Assembly (NCBI GenBank): GCA_965214235.1
Contig: CBDCBH010000003.1
Location: forward strand, 1,426,001 to 1,490,000
Reading direction: 5' to 3'
From: Ilyomonas sp965214235
GTDB taxonomy: Bacteria > Bacteroidota > Bacteroidia > Chitinophagales > Chitinophagaceae
Length of the DNA: 64,000 bases
The notes under the pieces are model-generated. The model did no database searches. It was not told the origin of the DNA and saw only the letters and a list, made by a program, of their open reading frames with translations. Shown one piece after another: positions 9,390-17,414 of this stretch; the first letter of the stretch is position 1, and each line of letters starts with the position of its first letter. The translations under genes and the position numbers were made by a program.

Positions 9390-10094
9390 TTATTTGGAGG
9401 AAGAAAGCAACTCATGTTCACTCGCTTTGATTTTATGAACGTTCTCCAATTGCCAGTTTTTAGACTGCACTACTTCCAGCAACAAAGTGCGCATTTGTTC
9501 GGCTGCTATTTTTGGTAATTGACTTTTAATGGCTGTAAGTTCTACCTGCTTTTTACCATTTGCCTGAATCCGCGTAAGATCTTCCCTACCTAATAAATTA
9601 AAAATATTTTCATCGAAATTATAGTACTTATAATTAGACTCGATGCTTATTATTTCAGGTTCGGGGAAAGAAACCAATTTGATTTTTCGATTTACTTCAT
9701 CAGTTTCCCACACGCAATTCTCAAAATTATATCCTACCATTACTTTGGCTTCTATAATGACAAGCGCTCGCTTTGTAGAAGGTATAAAACCAAATAACTT
9801 TTTAGTTTCTTCATAATTGTATAATTCATTAAACTGACCTTCTGCAAAAACAATTTTAAAAACTTTTCGCATGCTTTCTACAACCGTGTGTGAGCTTTCT
9901 TTTACAATGTCCTGGTTACGAGATTTTATAAGCGTGTTAATCAAAAACATGATAATAGCACCGAGCAGTAATCCGATAAGCAAAAGCACTGTCATACTCG
10001 AAGTGTTTGCCTGGCTGATTGGAGAACAACCAACTACCGTACATAGAAACAATGCTGCTCCTGTTTTATAAGTATTTTTGGTTAATGAAATCAT
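9390..10094 (-). CDS. DUF4230 family protein, membrane-anchored
   Basis: About 234 aa from the ATG at 10094, which places a hydrophobic segment and a Cys (TVVGCS) near the N-terminus, followed by a membrane helix (TVLLLIGLLLGAIIMFLI). The frame extends to 10151 but the extra 19 residues add nothing. The soluble part holds LFGFIPSTKRALVIIEAKVM, KIKLVSFPEPEIISIE and a C-terminal ELTAIKSQLPKIAAEQM region, the layout of DUF4230 proteins. Function of the family is unknown. Confidence 0.75.
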   Translation of the reverse strand: MISLTKNTYKTGAALFLCTVVGCSPISQANTSSMTVLLLIGLLLGAIIMFLINTLIKSRNQDIVKESSHTVVESMRKVFKIVFAEGQFNELYNYEETKKLFGFIPSTKRALVIIEAKVMVGYNFENCVWETDEVNRKIKLVSFPEPEIISIESNYKYYNFDENIFNLLGREDLTRIQANGKKQVELTAIKSQLPKIAAEQMRTLLLEVVQSKNWQLENVHKIKASEHELLSSSK

Positions 10095-10151
10095 TCGCTT
10101 ATGCCAATTGTTCTTATAAGCTTTTATAAGGTACACAAATTTCGCGCTCAT

Positions 10152-10656
10152 AAGTATTAATAATTCTATGCCCTTGTAACATTACAATCGCCTGCTTGTA
10201 AGTTTACTTAATTTGTAAAGTAACATACAGTAGATGGTATAAGTCAGAAGACTTAGTTCTTGATTTAATAATCATACTTATCTGTATAATCAGCAAATTA
10301 AGATAAACAATAGAGACTGTGCCCTTTTGCAGGACGGGACGTTCAGATAAGGCGACAATGTATCGCTTTTCTTTATTATTCTGGAGAAATATGGAACGAT
10401 AAAAAATACCTTGTTGTGAATCTGACGCTGGGTATAGAAGGAAGAAATGAGATGCCCAGGTGTGAGTTGTGAATTCTACGGGCTTTATTGCAGCTTATTA
10501 ATTTTAATAAACTACAATGAGTTGAGAAATTGAGGATGTTAATCTTACCAAGTTCAGCGCTTTATTATTTGTGATAAACCACGATGAGTTGAGTATCTAC
10601 TTTCTTGAGAGATTTGCTGAAATAAATAATTATAAATAATCTTTTTTATCTTTTAC
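10152..10656. other. Intergenic region with an imperfect direct repeat
   Basis: No gene is supported here. The phrases AATAAACTACAATGAGTTGAG (near 10507) and GATAAACCACGATGAGTTGAG (near 10573) form an imperfect direct repeat about 65 bases apart. They may be debris of the rearrangement that truncated the adjacent methylase gene. Confidence 0.45.
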
Positions 10657-10685
10657 TTCGAGGTGCGCTGCGCTAACACCTCGAA
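10657..10685. repeat. Inverted repeat at the 5' breakpoint of the methylase fragment
   Basis: TTCGAGGTG and CACCTCGAA flank an 11-base loop. The hairpin lies immediately before the point (about 10688) where similarity to an MmeI-type methylase begins. It may mark the rearrangement junction or be a chance remnant. Confidence 0.4.
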
Positions 10686-10687
10686 AA

Positions 10688-11325
10688 ACAGACAAGCTGC
10701 ACGACAAGCTGGAATCCATTGCCTACGAAGGTCATTCGCTCGAACTCTATCTCGTACGCCTCCTCTTCTGTCTCTTTGCCGATGACACCAACATCTACAA
10801 CGAGCGCGGGCTTTTGTTGGAATACATAGAAAACCGAACCCAGGAAGATGGCTCCGACCTCGCTCCCCATCTCGCCCAGCTTTTTGAAGTCTTAAACACA
10901 CCGACCGAAAAGCGGTATAAAAACATGGACGAAAGCCTCCGCGCCTTTCCTTATGTCAATGGCAAACTGTTCGAAGAGCATCTTCCCACCGCCTCTTTCG
11001 ATAGCGAAATGCGCAGGCTCTTATTAGATTCCTGCGCCCTCGACTGGGGCAAAATATCACCCGCCATTTTCGGTTCTCTTTTCCAAAGCGTCATGAACCC
11101 GCAGGAACGCCGCAACCTCGGCGCCCACTACACCAGCGAAAAGAACATCCTCAAAGTCATCAAACCGCTGTTCTTAGACGAGTTATGGAAAGAATTTGAA
11201 ACCCTGAAAAGCAGCAACTACTATACAACGCCTACCGCACACACTGCCGCGCCATAATCCAGCATGAAGAAAAAGGAAGCATTACCGTAAAAGTAGAGGT
11301 GGAAGGAGTATGGGAAAGTGAGTAA
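10688..11325 (+). pseudogene. Fragment of an MmeI/DrmM-like class I DNA methyltransferase
   Basis: An open frame from about 10688 reads TDKLHDKLESIAYEG, LELYLVRLLFCLFADDTN and, further on, AIFGSLFQSVMNPQERR and LGAHYTSEKNILKVIKPLF. This is the N-terminal helical region and the start of the methylase core of MmeI-like or DISARM-type methyltransferases, normally about 900 aa or more. The frame stops at 11257. A second short piece in another frame (11212-11325, ending VKVEVEGVWESE) looks like the 3' end of a different gene. Codon use is GC-rich, unlike the AT-rich CBASS genes that follow. It is certainly truncated. Confidence 0.8.
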
Positions 11326-11341
11326 GAAGTTTCGGGTTATA

Positions 11342-12307
11342 TCAAATATCTACAATCTCAACACTAACAATACCTCTTACTAATGAACTTCCAGAAATTA
11401 AATAGTCAAGAGTCTTTTTAAAATTGCGAATCTCTCGATACTCCAACAAACTTTCCTTAACATCTTTTCCAAGGTGTTTCTTTTTTGAATACATCTCTAC
11501 GGATTTATTTAAAGCATTCAACGTAAGAGGAATATCTACAAGGTGTAAAAGCCCATCCTCTGTTTTCGATATGTCTATAGAAAAATCATAGTCTCTTACT
11601 TCCTTTGGATCAACTTTCAATTTATGCCATCCGTCTTTAAGTCTTTTTGCTTTTACCTTTTTAAACATATCATCTGTAAGGTCATAAGGAATTAGGATTG
11701 TAACCTTTAGCTCTTTAATTTTAAATTGAGCATCATTTTGAAGATGGAACACTTTTCCATCCTGTTTATCTTCCAACAATCGTTCTACCGTTCTCTCAAC
11801 AAAATTTATAAAATAGCCATATGCTAAAGCTGTTGAAGGAATAAAACTTAAATCAAATGTGTTCTCTTTACCTTGTATGTGTTCTTTTATCTTATTGGCG
11901 GAAACAATAATACTTTCGTCAAAATTGGAATCAGTCGGTTTTGCGATTTCTGGCAAACTGATGCCGAATAAATCGGAAGGAACTTTTGAGTCTTTCTCCA
12001 CTACATAAAAAACCCGGCTTCTTCCAAGTCCACCAGCAAACAAACCAAACTCGAATAACACATTATCTCGTGCAGAGCTAGCCTTTTTTCTTCGTGAAAT
12101 TGTAACGTCATCAGCCGTCGCTATAAGTATTGCATAATCATACAAAGCAATTTGGTTTGATAAATTTTCGTAATTGCTTTTGTTCAATTCAAAAACATCT
12201 TTCCATAATGTACATTCTGCAATGTCACTTAACAATTCAAACACTCTTTCAGCAACTTTGTAACCTTCGCTTGAAGAACCTATAAAAACTCTTGGTTTCA
12301 TATCCAT
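11342..12307 (-). CDS. cap12: TIR-STING CBASS effector (Cap12-like)
   Basis: A 321-aa fusion. Residues 1-125 are a TIR-like nucleotide-binding domain (PRVFIGSSSEG at the start, then RDNVLFEFGLFAGGLGRSR with the presumed catalytic Glu86). Residues about 155-321 match the bacterial STING fold, beginning TALAYGYFINFVERTVERLL. In characterised TIR-STING proteins, cyclic di-GMP binding to STING drives filament formation and the TIR domain destroys NAD+, aborting phage infection. It is the last gene of the three-gene operon, 12 bases after the E2-like gene. Both domains look intact. Confidence 0.88.
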   Translation of the reverse strand: MDMKPRVFIGSSSEGYKVAERVFELLSDIAECTLWKDVFELNKSNYENLSNQIALYDYAILIATADDVTISRRKKASSARDNVLFEFGLFAGGLGRSRVFYVVEKDSKVPSDLFGISLPEIAKPTDSNFDESIIVSANKIKEHIQGKENTFDLSFIPSTALAYGYFINFVERTVERLLEDKQDGKVFHLQNDAQFKIKELKVTILIPYDLTDDMFKKVKAKRLKDGWHKLKVDPKEVRDYDFSIDISKTEDGLLHLVDIPLTLNALNKSVEMYSKKKHLGKDVKESLLEYREIRNFKKTLDYLISGSSLVRGIVSVEIVDI

Positions 12308-12319
12308 ACTAGTAAACTT

Positions 12320-12760
12320 TTATCGTATATTCTTTTCTCCTTCGGGATGCACTTCAGGGTGCATCCATTTGCCCCGAATTTTGAAGAGTTCATAGAACAA
12401 AAACCATTCGTGAGTCCAGGGAATAATTGTATTATATAAATGCGATGTACTTCTCCAACTAAAATCCTTTGGGTAATACAGACACAAACTATTATCCTGT
12501 GGATACATATGAATCTCTTTCACGTAAGTAATTTTAGGAGAGATTGTGTATACAGAAGGCGGCTGATTGGGAGTATAAATTACCTTATAATTATAATCGA
12601 TCGAATACTCGCTGGGAGTACAGATACCTTTACAGTTCAACGCTTTTCCGATAACCTTTACTTCCAAAAAATTGTAATTCTTGATAAGCAACTGTCTTTC
12701 CCAATTCAAACGAATTGTATCATTTATGTTTGACTTTGGTATAAAATAACTACCTGCCAT
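12320..12760 (-). CDS. E2-like CBASS accessory protein (E2-only)
   Basis: 146 aa when started at the ATG at 12760, which overlaps the CD-NTase stop by 11 bases. A longer frame to 12853 would overlap the upstream gene by 104 bases and is less likely. Features fit the E2-like fold of short type II CBASS: PPSVYTISPKI, then HMYPQDNSLCLYYP with presumed catalytic Cys93, then TIIPWTHEWFLFYELF and GKWMHPEVHPE. Such proteins are thought to attach the CD-NTase C-terminus to a target and so prime it. No E1 or JAB protease gene is adjacent, so this is an E2-only system. The assignment is by motif pattern. Confidence 0.75.
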   Translation of the reverse strand: MAGSYFIPKSNINDTIRLNWERQLLIKNYNFLEVKVIGKALNCKGICTPSEYSIDYNYKVIYTPNQPPSVYTISPKITYVKEIHMYPQDNSLCLYYPKDFSWRSTSHLYNTIIPWTHEWFLFYELFKIRGKWMHPEVHPEGEKNIR

Positions 12761-13766
12761 AGTTTCTATGATTTTGATGGGAAACACCAGAGATTTCGTT
12801 GATTCTACCATGGGGATCAAGTTTCTTGTTGGTAGATAATACGATAGACGCACTTGCCATCAACGCTTTTTCTCTTTTATCTACATCTGCGTCTTCACCA
12901 AGAGGAAACCGGTTGCCAAAGTGTTTAATCCATAATTCGGATGCTTTAAGTTGATTTGTTTCATTGATCGCTTTCTGAGCATCTTCACAAAAAAGTTCCA
13001 ACGCTTTTATAAACTTCTTTTTCTGATCATCATTTCTCTTCGCAACTAAATCATCATATGGTTCTACAGGACATGAACAATATACAAAAGAACCTATAGA
13101 TGCTTTGATAGCTTGAAGTGTAAGCAAAAGCGATTCATCATCCCTGTCATTCTTCGCTCTAAAGTTATTGGCAGCCCAAACCGTCAGCGCAATTCCACTT
13201 GGCATTTTAAAACTGTTATTCAGATTAGAAGCCCAGGCTTTCATATACTTGATAATTCTTACCAGTTGTCCATTTGAATCCTTTTTGTCTTTAAGCCAAT
13301 CAATCAATTTTGAGGGATCATCTTTAATCCACCCTTTTCCATTCATAGCCAAATAACTGTAGGATTCATTTTTAACTTCATAATAAGCTGTAAAGTCAAT
13401 ATCATAGTTACCCTTATAAAGTACACGCACACATTTTTGCTTGTTTTTCGCACCGCCATCAGTATGATCTTTTACTGCGTCATAAATGTAACTCTTGATC
13501 GTTTCGGCTGATACATTGGGTTTTTCAGACAAATAAACACCTCGATCTGCGTCGTAAGTACCGTCTACTTTGATAATTATGGTGTTGGCATCCCTAGCTG
13601 ACGATCCCTGCGTAAAATATGAGGGAGCTGGCAATCCTTTTTCTAAAAATTTTGCTGTAACTTTCTTTTCAAGGCATTTGCGCGATTCTCTCATGCTTTC
13701 GAGCTGAGAAGAGTTCGGAGTGATTACATCTTTGAAATCGAGGAATAAATTGTGTGTGTTTGCCAT
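12750..13766 (-). CDS. CBASS CD-NTase (cGAS/DncV-like nucleotidyltransferase, probably CdnE)
   Basis: A 338-aa enzyme that should make the cyclic nucleotide activating the TIR-STING protein, most likely cyclic di-GMP by analogy with other STING operons. The nucleotidyltransferase signature is clear: GSSARDANT at residues 54-62, metal-binding Asp72 and Asp74 in YDADRGVYL, and Asp122/Asp124 in GNYDIDFTAYYE. A helical OAS1-C-like half follows. It is first in the operon. The protein ends with Tyr-Gly-Arg, a tail with a penultimate glycine, relevant because CBASS E2 systems conjugate CD-NTases through their C-terminus. Confidence 0.9.
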   Translation of the reverse strand: MANTHNLFLDFKDVITPNSSQLESMRESRKCLEKKVTAKFLEKGLPAPSYFTQGSSARDANTIIIKVDGTYDADRGVYLSEKPNVSAETIKSYIYDAVKDHTDGGAKNKQKCVRVLYKGNYDIDFTAYYEVKNESYSYLAMNGKGWIKDDPSKLIDWLKDKKDSNGQLVRIIKYMKAWASNLNNSFKMPSGIALTVWAANNFRAKNDRDDESLLLTLQAIKASIGSFVYCSCPVEPYDDLVAKRNDDQKKKFIKALELFCEDAQKAINETNQLKASELWIKHFGNRFPLGEDADVDKREKALMASASIVLSTNKKLDPHGRINEISGVSHQNHRNYGR

Positions 13767-13865
13767 TATTTATGTTTTTGTTAAAGGAAATTGTTCAAGG
13801 TTAATTTAATTAAGTTATTATTACTTCACAAATTTAATTAAATTTGTTTAAACGTTAAATTATTA

Positions 13866-14924
13866 ATGTTAAGTATTAACTTATTATTAACTGATGAGAT
13901 TATAAATTGCTTTATGGCTAGTGCATCGGAAGTTTTATTTGGTAAATTATATAATGGTAGATTTTTGTTCAAACGGCAGTTTGATTTGGTTCAGGATTTT
14001 TTAAACACTCCTGAATCCTCTTATTACATAGAGAAAACTGAAACAGAAAAGTATGAAAAGGAAGCTACCCGTCTTAAAACGCTAGTTTCACAGTTACTAT
14101 CCACTACAGTTAATCGAAACATACCACCGGAGTTTCCTAACTCGCTTAGAGCTATAGTTCAAAAGAAAATAGAAAGTTCTGAGCTAGCAGATCAGATAGT
14201 TAAAGAAGTAGTAGCAGGCGTGAAGCTTAAAAATGAGAGCAACAGATCGAATTCCAAACAATTGCCAACCTTTGATCGCCTAAAAGCAGATTTTAATTCA
14301 GCTAATTATATTGCAATTATAACAGCCAACCCTCTGGAAATCGAATTAGACACTTCCAAGGATATGTTTTCTCTGCGAAAGCTTTTTGTTGACGACTTTC
14401 TTAAATACATTAGTAATCCCGATTCCATAGTAAAAAAATACCGCTTGTTACTACCCTTAGAATCAACGTGTCAATTGTTTTGGAAAGGATTAAAAAACAT
14501 TGTATTTACATTTATTAAAGAGAATAAATATGATGACAACTTGATGAAGTTTCTGGGTGAACGATATTCAAGTCAATATAATCAGTTAGACTTATTTATT
14601 AATGATCTTCCTATAGATGAATACATAGAGCGACTAACATCTTCCTTAATTACATCATTAAACAACGAAGGAAATATTGTTGTATTTTCACATACGACAC
14701 CTTTATTCAATTTACCAACAATAGCACTAAATCCAGCCGACTCAAGACGTTCAAAAGTTTACAGTTTACTAGATACCGAGAGAGAGGAGGCTTATGTACA
14801 TACTTACTCAATAAATGAAACAGTCCTTTGGCGTTTATTCGTTTGGGACAGGATTAAAACAAAACAATACTCTGGAAAAAGAATTGATTTTATAACCGCA
14901 ATGAATGATGTTGCTGACATCTAA
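13866..14924 (+). CDS. Unknown 352-aa protein divergent from the CBASS operon
   Basis: The gene starts 99 bases from the CD-NTase start, in the opposite direction, so the two share a divergent promoter region. The first ATG is at 13866; a second at 13914 (MASASEVLFG) is also plausible. The protein has no signal peptide, membrane helix or motif I recognise. It is mostly helical with charged middle parts and ends KRIDFITAMNDVADI. Base composition is AT-rich like the CBASS genes, so it probably arrived with them. It may be an accessory, a regulator or a separate defence gene. Confidence 0.7.
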   Translation: MLSINLLLTDEIINCFMASASEVLFGKLYNGRFLFKRQFDLVQDFLNTPESSYYIEKTETEKYEKEATRLKTLVSQLLSTTVNRNIPPEFPNSLRAIVQKKIESSELADQIVKEVVAGVKLKNESNRSNSKQLPTFDRLKADFNSANYIAIITANPLEIELDTSKDMFSLRKLFVDDFLKYISNPDSIVKKYRLLLPLESTCQLFWKGLKNIVFTFIKENKYDDNLMKFLGERYSSQYNQLDLFINDLPIDEYIERLTSSLITSLNNEGNIVVFSHTTPLFNLPTIALNPADSRRSKVYSLLDTEREEAYVHTYSINETVLWRLFVWDRIKTKQYSGKRIDFITAMNDVADI

Positions 14925-15031
14925 AGCCTTCTTTTCTTCGTAGTTCATTTTAGTTTATCAATAATAAAGCGGCTTGCACTGGGCGTACGGCTGTGCCAAC
15001 GCCCATCTTTACAAGTAGTTTTTAGCTACTC

Positions 15032-15337
15032 TCCATCAACAAACCCCGCATCAAAGTACAGGTAAAACACTACCCCGAAAACCCGGTAAGTGTAGATGCC
15101 ATCCGCAGCCTCAAAGGTCTCATCAACCACAACGAAGAAGTTGGGTTATTCATCACCAGTGGTCGCTTTACCAACGAAGCCGAACGTTTTGCCCGCGAAG
15201 CCAACGTCCACATCAAGCTCATCAACGGCAAAGAACTCATTACCCTCTGGCAGCAATTCTATCTCAAACTCACCGACGACGATAAAAACATGCTTCCTCT
15301 CCAGCCAATCTATTTCCTCGGTGTCAACGACATATAA
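15032..15337 (+). pseudogene. C-terminal fragment of an Mrr-like restriction endonuclease
   Basis: The frame reads RIKVQVKHYPENPVS, then EEVGLFITSGRFTNEAERFA, HIKLINGKELITLW, and ends LPLQPIYFLGVNDI and stop at 15337. This is the end of an Mrr-type PD-(D/E)xK nuclease (the Q-x-K motif, then the conserved LPL-PIYFL tail). The N-terminal DNA-binding part and the first catalytic acid are missing. GC-rich codon use matches the methylase fragment at 10.7-11.3 kb, so both probably belonged to one restriction locus now split by the CBASS segment. Confidence 0.8.
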
Positions 15338-15697
15338 ACATCACAAAACAATCAACCTTGCCCCGTCATTCCGCAATTGCCATCAACACCAATCCCAAAT
15401 TATAATCACTCCCACGATGGCTTTGTGCGAAATCTTAACTTACTTATTCATCAACTGGCAGTCAATATATAACCACTCCTCCTTGTTCACTGTACTTTAT
15501 CAAAAGTAACAGAGCATCACCACTGCCCGCAGAATGCTTCTACTGGTAACTTCTGAGGTAGTTTCAACTACCCAAATTCAGTGAATCTCCCAAACATTTA
15601 TTAGCAGAATACAAGTTGCAACATCCTTACGATACCAAAACAAAATGCCCTGCCATAAACCGGCAAAGCATTTCCTATAAAAAATATGTGGCAATAG
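15338..15697. other. Intergenic, no gene seen
   Basis: Short frames on the plus strand cross this stretch but they are unstructured, proline- and serine-rich readings of flanking DNA. I see no gene, repeat or clear hairpin. Confidence 0.5.
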
Positions 15698-15991
15698 TTA
15701 CTTCTTATGCTTTGCCAAATACTCCTTCAACACAAAATGGCACACACTCACACCTGGCTTTACTTTCTTTTGGTGATCTGCTTTCTGTTCTGCATTCCAG
15801 TTTATCGCCTGGGCATAAGCCACCGCTTCAGCAAACAAGTTCCTGCCTTCCTTCTGCTCTTCACTTGGTTTTACTTTACTCATATCCGGGTAGCTGGTTA
15901 CCACCGTCTTATCACCGTACGTCTTAAACACCAGTTGCTTCCCAATACCGCCGCTAATATTCTCTAAAAGGCTCTTACTTAATCTTGCCAT
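15698..15991 (-). CDS. Conserved-looking 97-aa hypothetical protein
   Basis: It begins MARLSKSLLENISGGIGKQ and continues LVFKTYGDKTVVTSYPDM with a basic C-terminus (KEYLAKHKK). Small proteins with this SGGIGKQLVFK start are common in Bacteroidetes genomes and have no assigned function. Normal codon use and an isolated position suggest a real monocistronic gene. Confidence 0.6.
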   Translation of the reverse strand: MARLSKSLLENISGGIGKQLVFKTYGDKTVVTSYPDMSKVKPSEEQKEGRNLFAEAVAYAQAINWNAEQKADHQKKVKPGVSVCHFVLKEYLAKHKK

Positions 15992-16278
15992 AGTTCATTT
16001 TTAGTTAGAGTTTTCTTATAACCAAAGCCGTACTTCCTTCGCTCATCTTACGTTCATCCTTCGTTCATGGTTCGTCTTTAAGGTGGTGATAATGGAAGAT
16101 AAGCAGTGTAAGTAAAGGGGCAAAAAAGGGCTTTATAAGTAACCGTAAAAGTAACAAATGAAAGATTAGAAATATTCAATTAATCTTTTTTTAATCGGCA
16201 AATACTATTCATTATTTATAAAAGTTGGTAAGAAACAAAGAAAGGATATGGTTATTATTGGAACAGGTTTTTAGCATG

Positions 16279-16509
16279 TCAGTCTATTTTAAAATTCAAT
16301 AAATCCTTTGGTTGGATAGCTAAACCTTGGGCAATCGCAATAAGTGTAGTATACGATAAATTTACTTTGCCTTTTTCAATTCTTTGAAGTTGACTGTATT
16401 CAAGCCCAGATGCAGCAGCTAACTGCCGTATACTTATGTCTTTCTCGATTCGGGTTTTGGAAAGATGTTCTGCGAATTGTAATAATAGTTTTTCTTTGTC
16501 ATTCACCAT
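16279..16509 (-). CDS. XRE-family helix-turn-helix regulator
   Basis: A 76-aa Cro/CI-like protein. The DNA-binding domain is plain: ISIRQLAAASGLEYSQLQRIEKGKVN, then YTTLIAIAQGLAIQPKDLLNF. No extra sensor domain is present, so it probably acts as a simple repressor. A perfect palindrome just upstream (16539-16558) is a likely autoregulatory operator. Confidence 0.85.
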   Translation of the reverse strand: MVNDKEKLLLQFAEHLSKTRIEKDISIRQLAAASGLEYSQLQRIEKGKVNLSYTTLIAIAQGLAIQPKDLLNFKID

Positions 16510-16538
16510 GACAAGGTCAAAGTAATAAAAAAATATTT

Positions 16539-16558
16539 TGACGTATGATTATACGTCA
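16539..16558. promoter_or_regulatory. Palindromic operator upstream of the XRE gene
   Basis: TGACGTAT-GATT-ATACGTCA is a perfect 8+8 palindrome, 30-49 bases before the start codon on the minus strand. TTACTTTG, close to the Bacteroidetes -7 consensus TAnnTTTG, lies between it and the gene. The placement suits binding by the encoded dimeric repressor. Confidence 0.65.
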
Positions 16559-16649
16559 TATTGAATTTCTTTTTATCTTGCAGTAAATTTGTTTTTGACA
16601 CATAGAAATTATGCGATACTTCACAAAATAGTTTGAAGCACTTCGCTTT

Positions 16650-16797
16650 GAGTCTTGTCTGGAAAACTGGTAACTTTCAAGGAAACAAGACGATAAGTTG
16701 AATGCTCACGCCTCCGGGCGTGGGCTCACTTATTCGTTTCCGGTATACCAGTACCTCCAGACAGTAAGTGACGACCTGCGCCTTTTTTTATTTTTTA
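16650..16797 (+). ncRNA. Possible structured RNA or leader element
   Basis: Two hairpins in series: an outer GTCTTGT...ACAAGAC stem (about 16652-16692) and a strong GCTCACGCC/GGGCGTGGGC hairpin at 16704-16725. A T-rich tract follows at about 16782-16797. Short frames over it do not look like protein. I infer a transcribed structured element, but the strand and family are uncertain. Confidence 0.3.
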
Positions 16798-16845
16798 TTG
16801 TTGTTCTTTTAGCCGCAGTTCTTCAATTACCAAGGCTCAACCTTA

Positions 16846-17199
16846 TTGTTCACCCATTTAATTGTTTATGGTATGGCAAGCAGGTTGTATGCACACCGAA
16901 GCATCACTTCGCTACAAAATCGGAAAAAGAAACAACAAGAGGAAAAACGTCCCCCTTCTTCCTCTTGCGCTTCTACTAATTCTCTGTCTCAACAGGAACA
17001 GCACCAATTCCTTTACCAGACCATTATGGAAAACATGGCTTACTATAAAGCCCTGGCTAAACACCAACATAGGGTGGCTACTTATCTTTACCACAGCTTC
17101 CCCGATCATAAAAACCATCACATCTTATCACGTCTAACCGAAAGCGGGCTGTCCATCCTGCAAATGCAGTTCGCCAAGAAGCCCAAGAACCCAGAATAG
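16846..17199 (+). CDS. Doubtful 117-aa hypothetical ORF
   Basis: The frame is rich in Gln, Lys, Ser and His (KKKQQEEKRPPSSSC) and matches no family I know. The C-terminal half (about 17000-17199) has a more protein-like helical pattern (QQEQHQFLYQTIMENMAYY). It may be a small gene with a later start or a non-coding stretch between the hairpins at 16.7 kb and the inverted repeat at 17.2 kb. Confidence 0.25.
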   Translation: MFTHLIVYGMASRLYAHRSITSLQNRKKKQQEEKRPPSSSCASTNSLSQQEQHQFLYQTIMENMAYYKALAKHQHRVATYLYHSFPDHKNHHILSRLTESGLSILQMQFAKKPKNPE

Positions 17200-17206
17200 T
17201 ATCATA

Positions 17207-17363
17207 GTTGGTAGTTGTTGGTTGATAGTGAATACAAGTTGACAGATAACGGTTGATGGAACTTCTGCATAAAGCCCCGAAGCTAATTGTTGAATTTGTG
17301 TTGAGAGCAATCGCGGAATGACAGGAGGCTTTTACTAACAACTACCAACGATCAACCACCAAC
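17207..17363. repeat. 157-bp inverted-repeat element upstream of SusC
   Basis: GTTGGTAGTTGTTGGTTGAT at 17207-17226 faces ACAACTACCAACGATCAACC and ACCAAC at 17338-17363; TTGGTAGTTGT and ACAACTACCAA pair perfectly. About 110 bases lie between the arms. Terminal repeats of this kind mark MITE-like elements. It ends about 50 bases before the susC start. Confidence 0.55.
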
Positions 17364-17414
17364 GAATGCCTCCCGTTTCGAAATCCACTTCTTATTATAA
17401 AAATCTACACTGCA

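Noticed and set aside
10653..10901. Minus-strand frames over the methylase fragment
   Set aside because: The plus-strand frame matches a methylase N-terminus; the reverse frames are Arg/Cys-rich noise.
12761..12853. N-terminal extension of the E2-like protein
   Set aside because: It overlaps the CD-NTase coding region by over 90 bases; the start at 12760 gives a normal small overlap.
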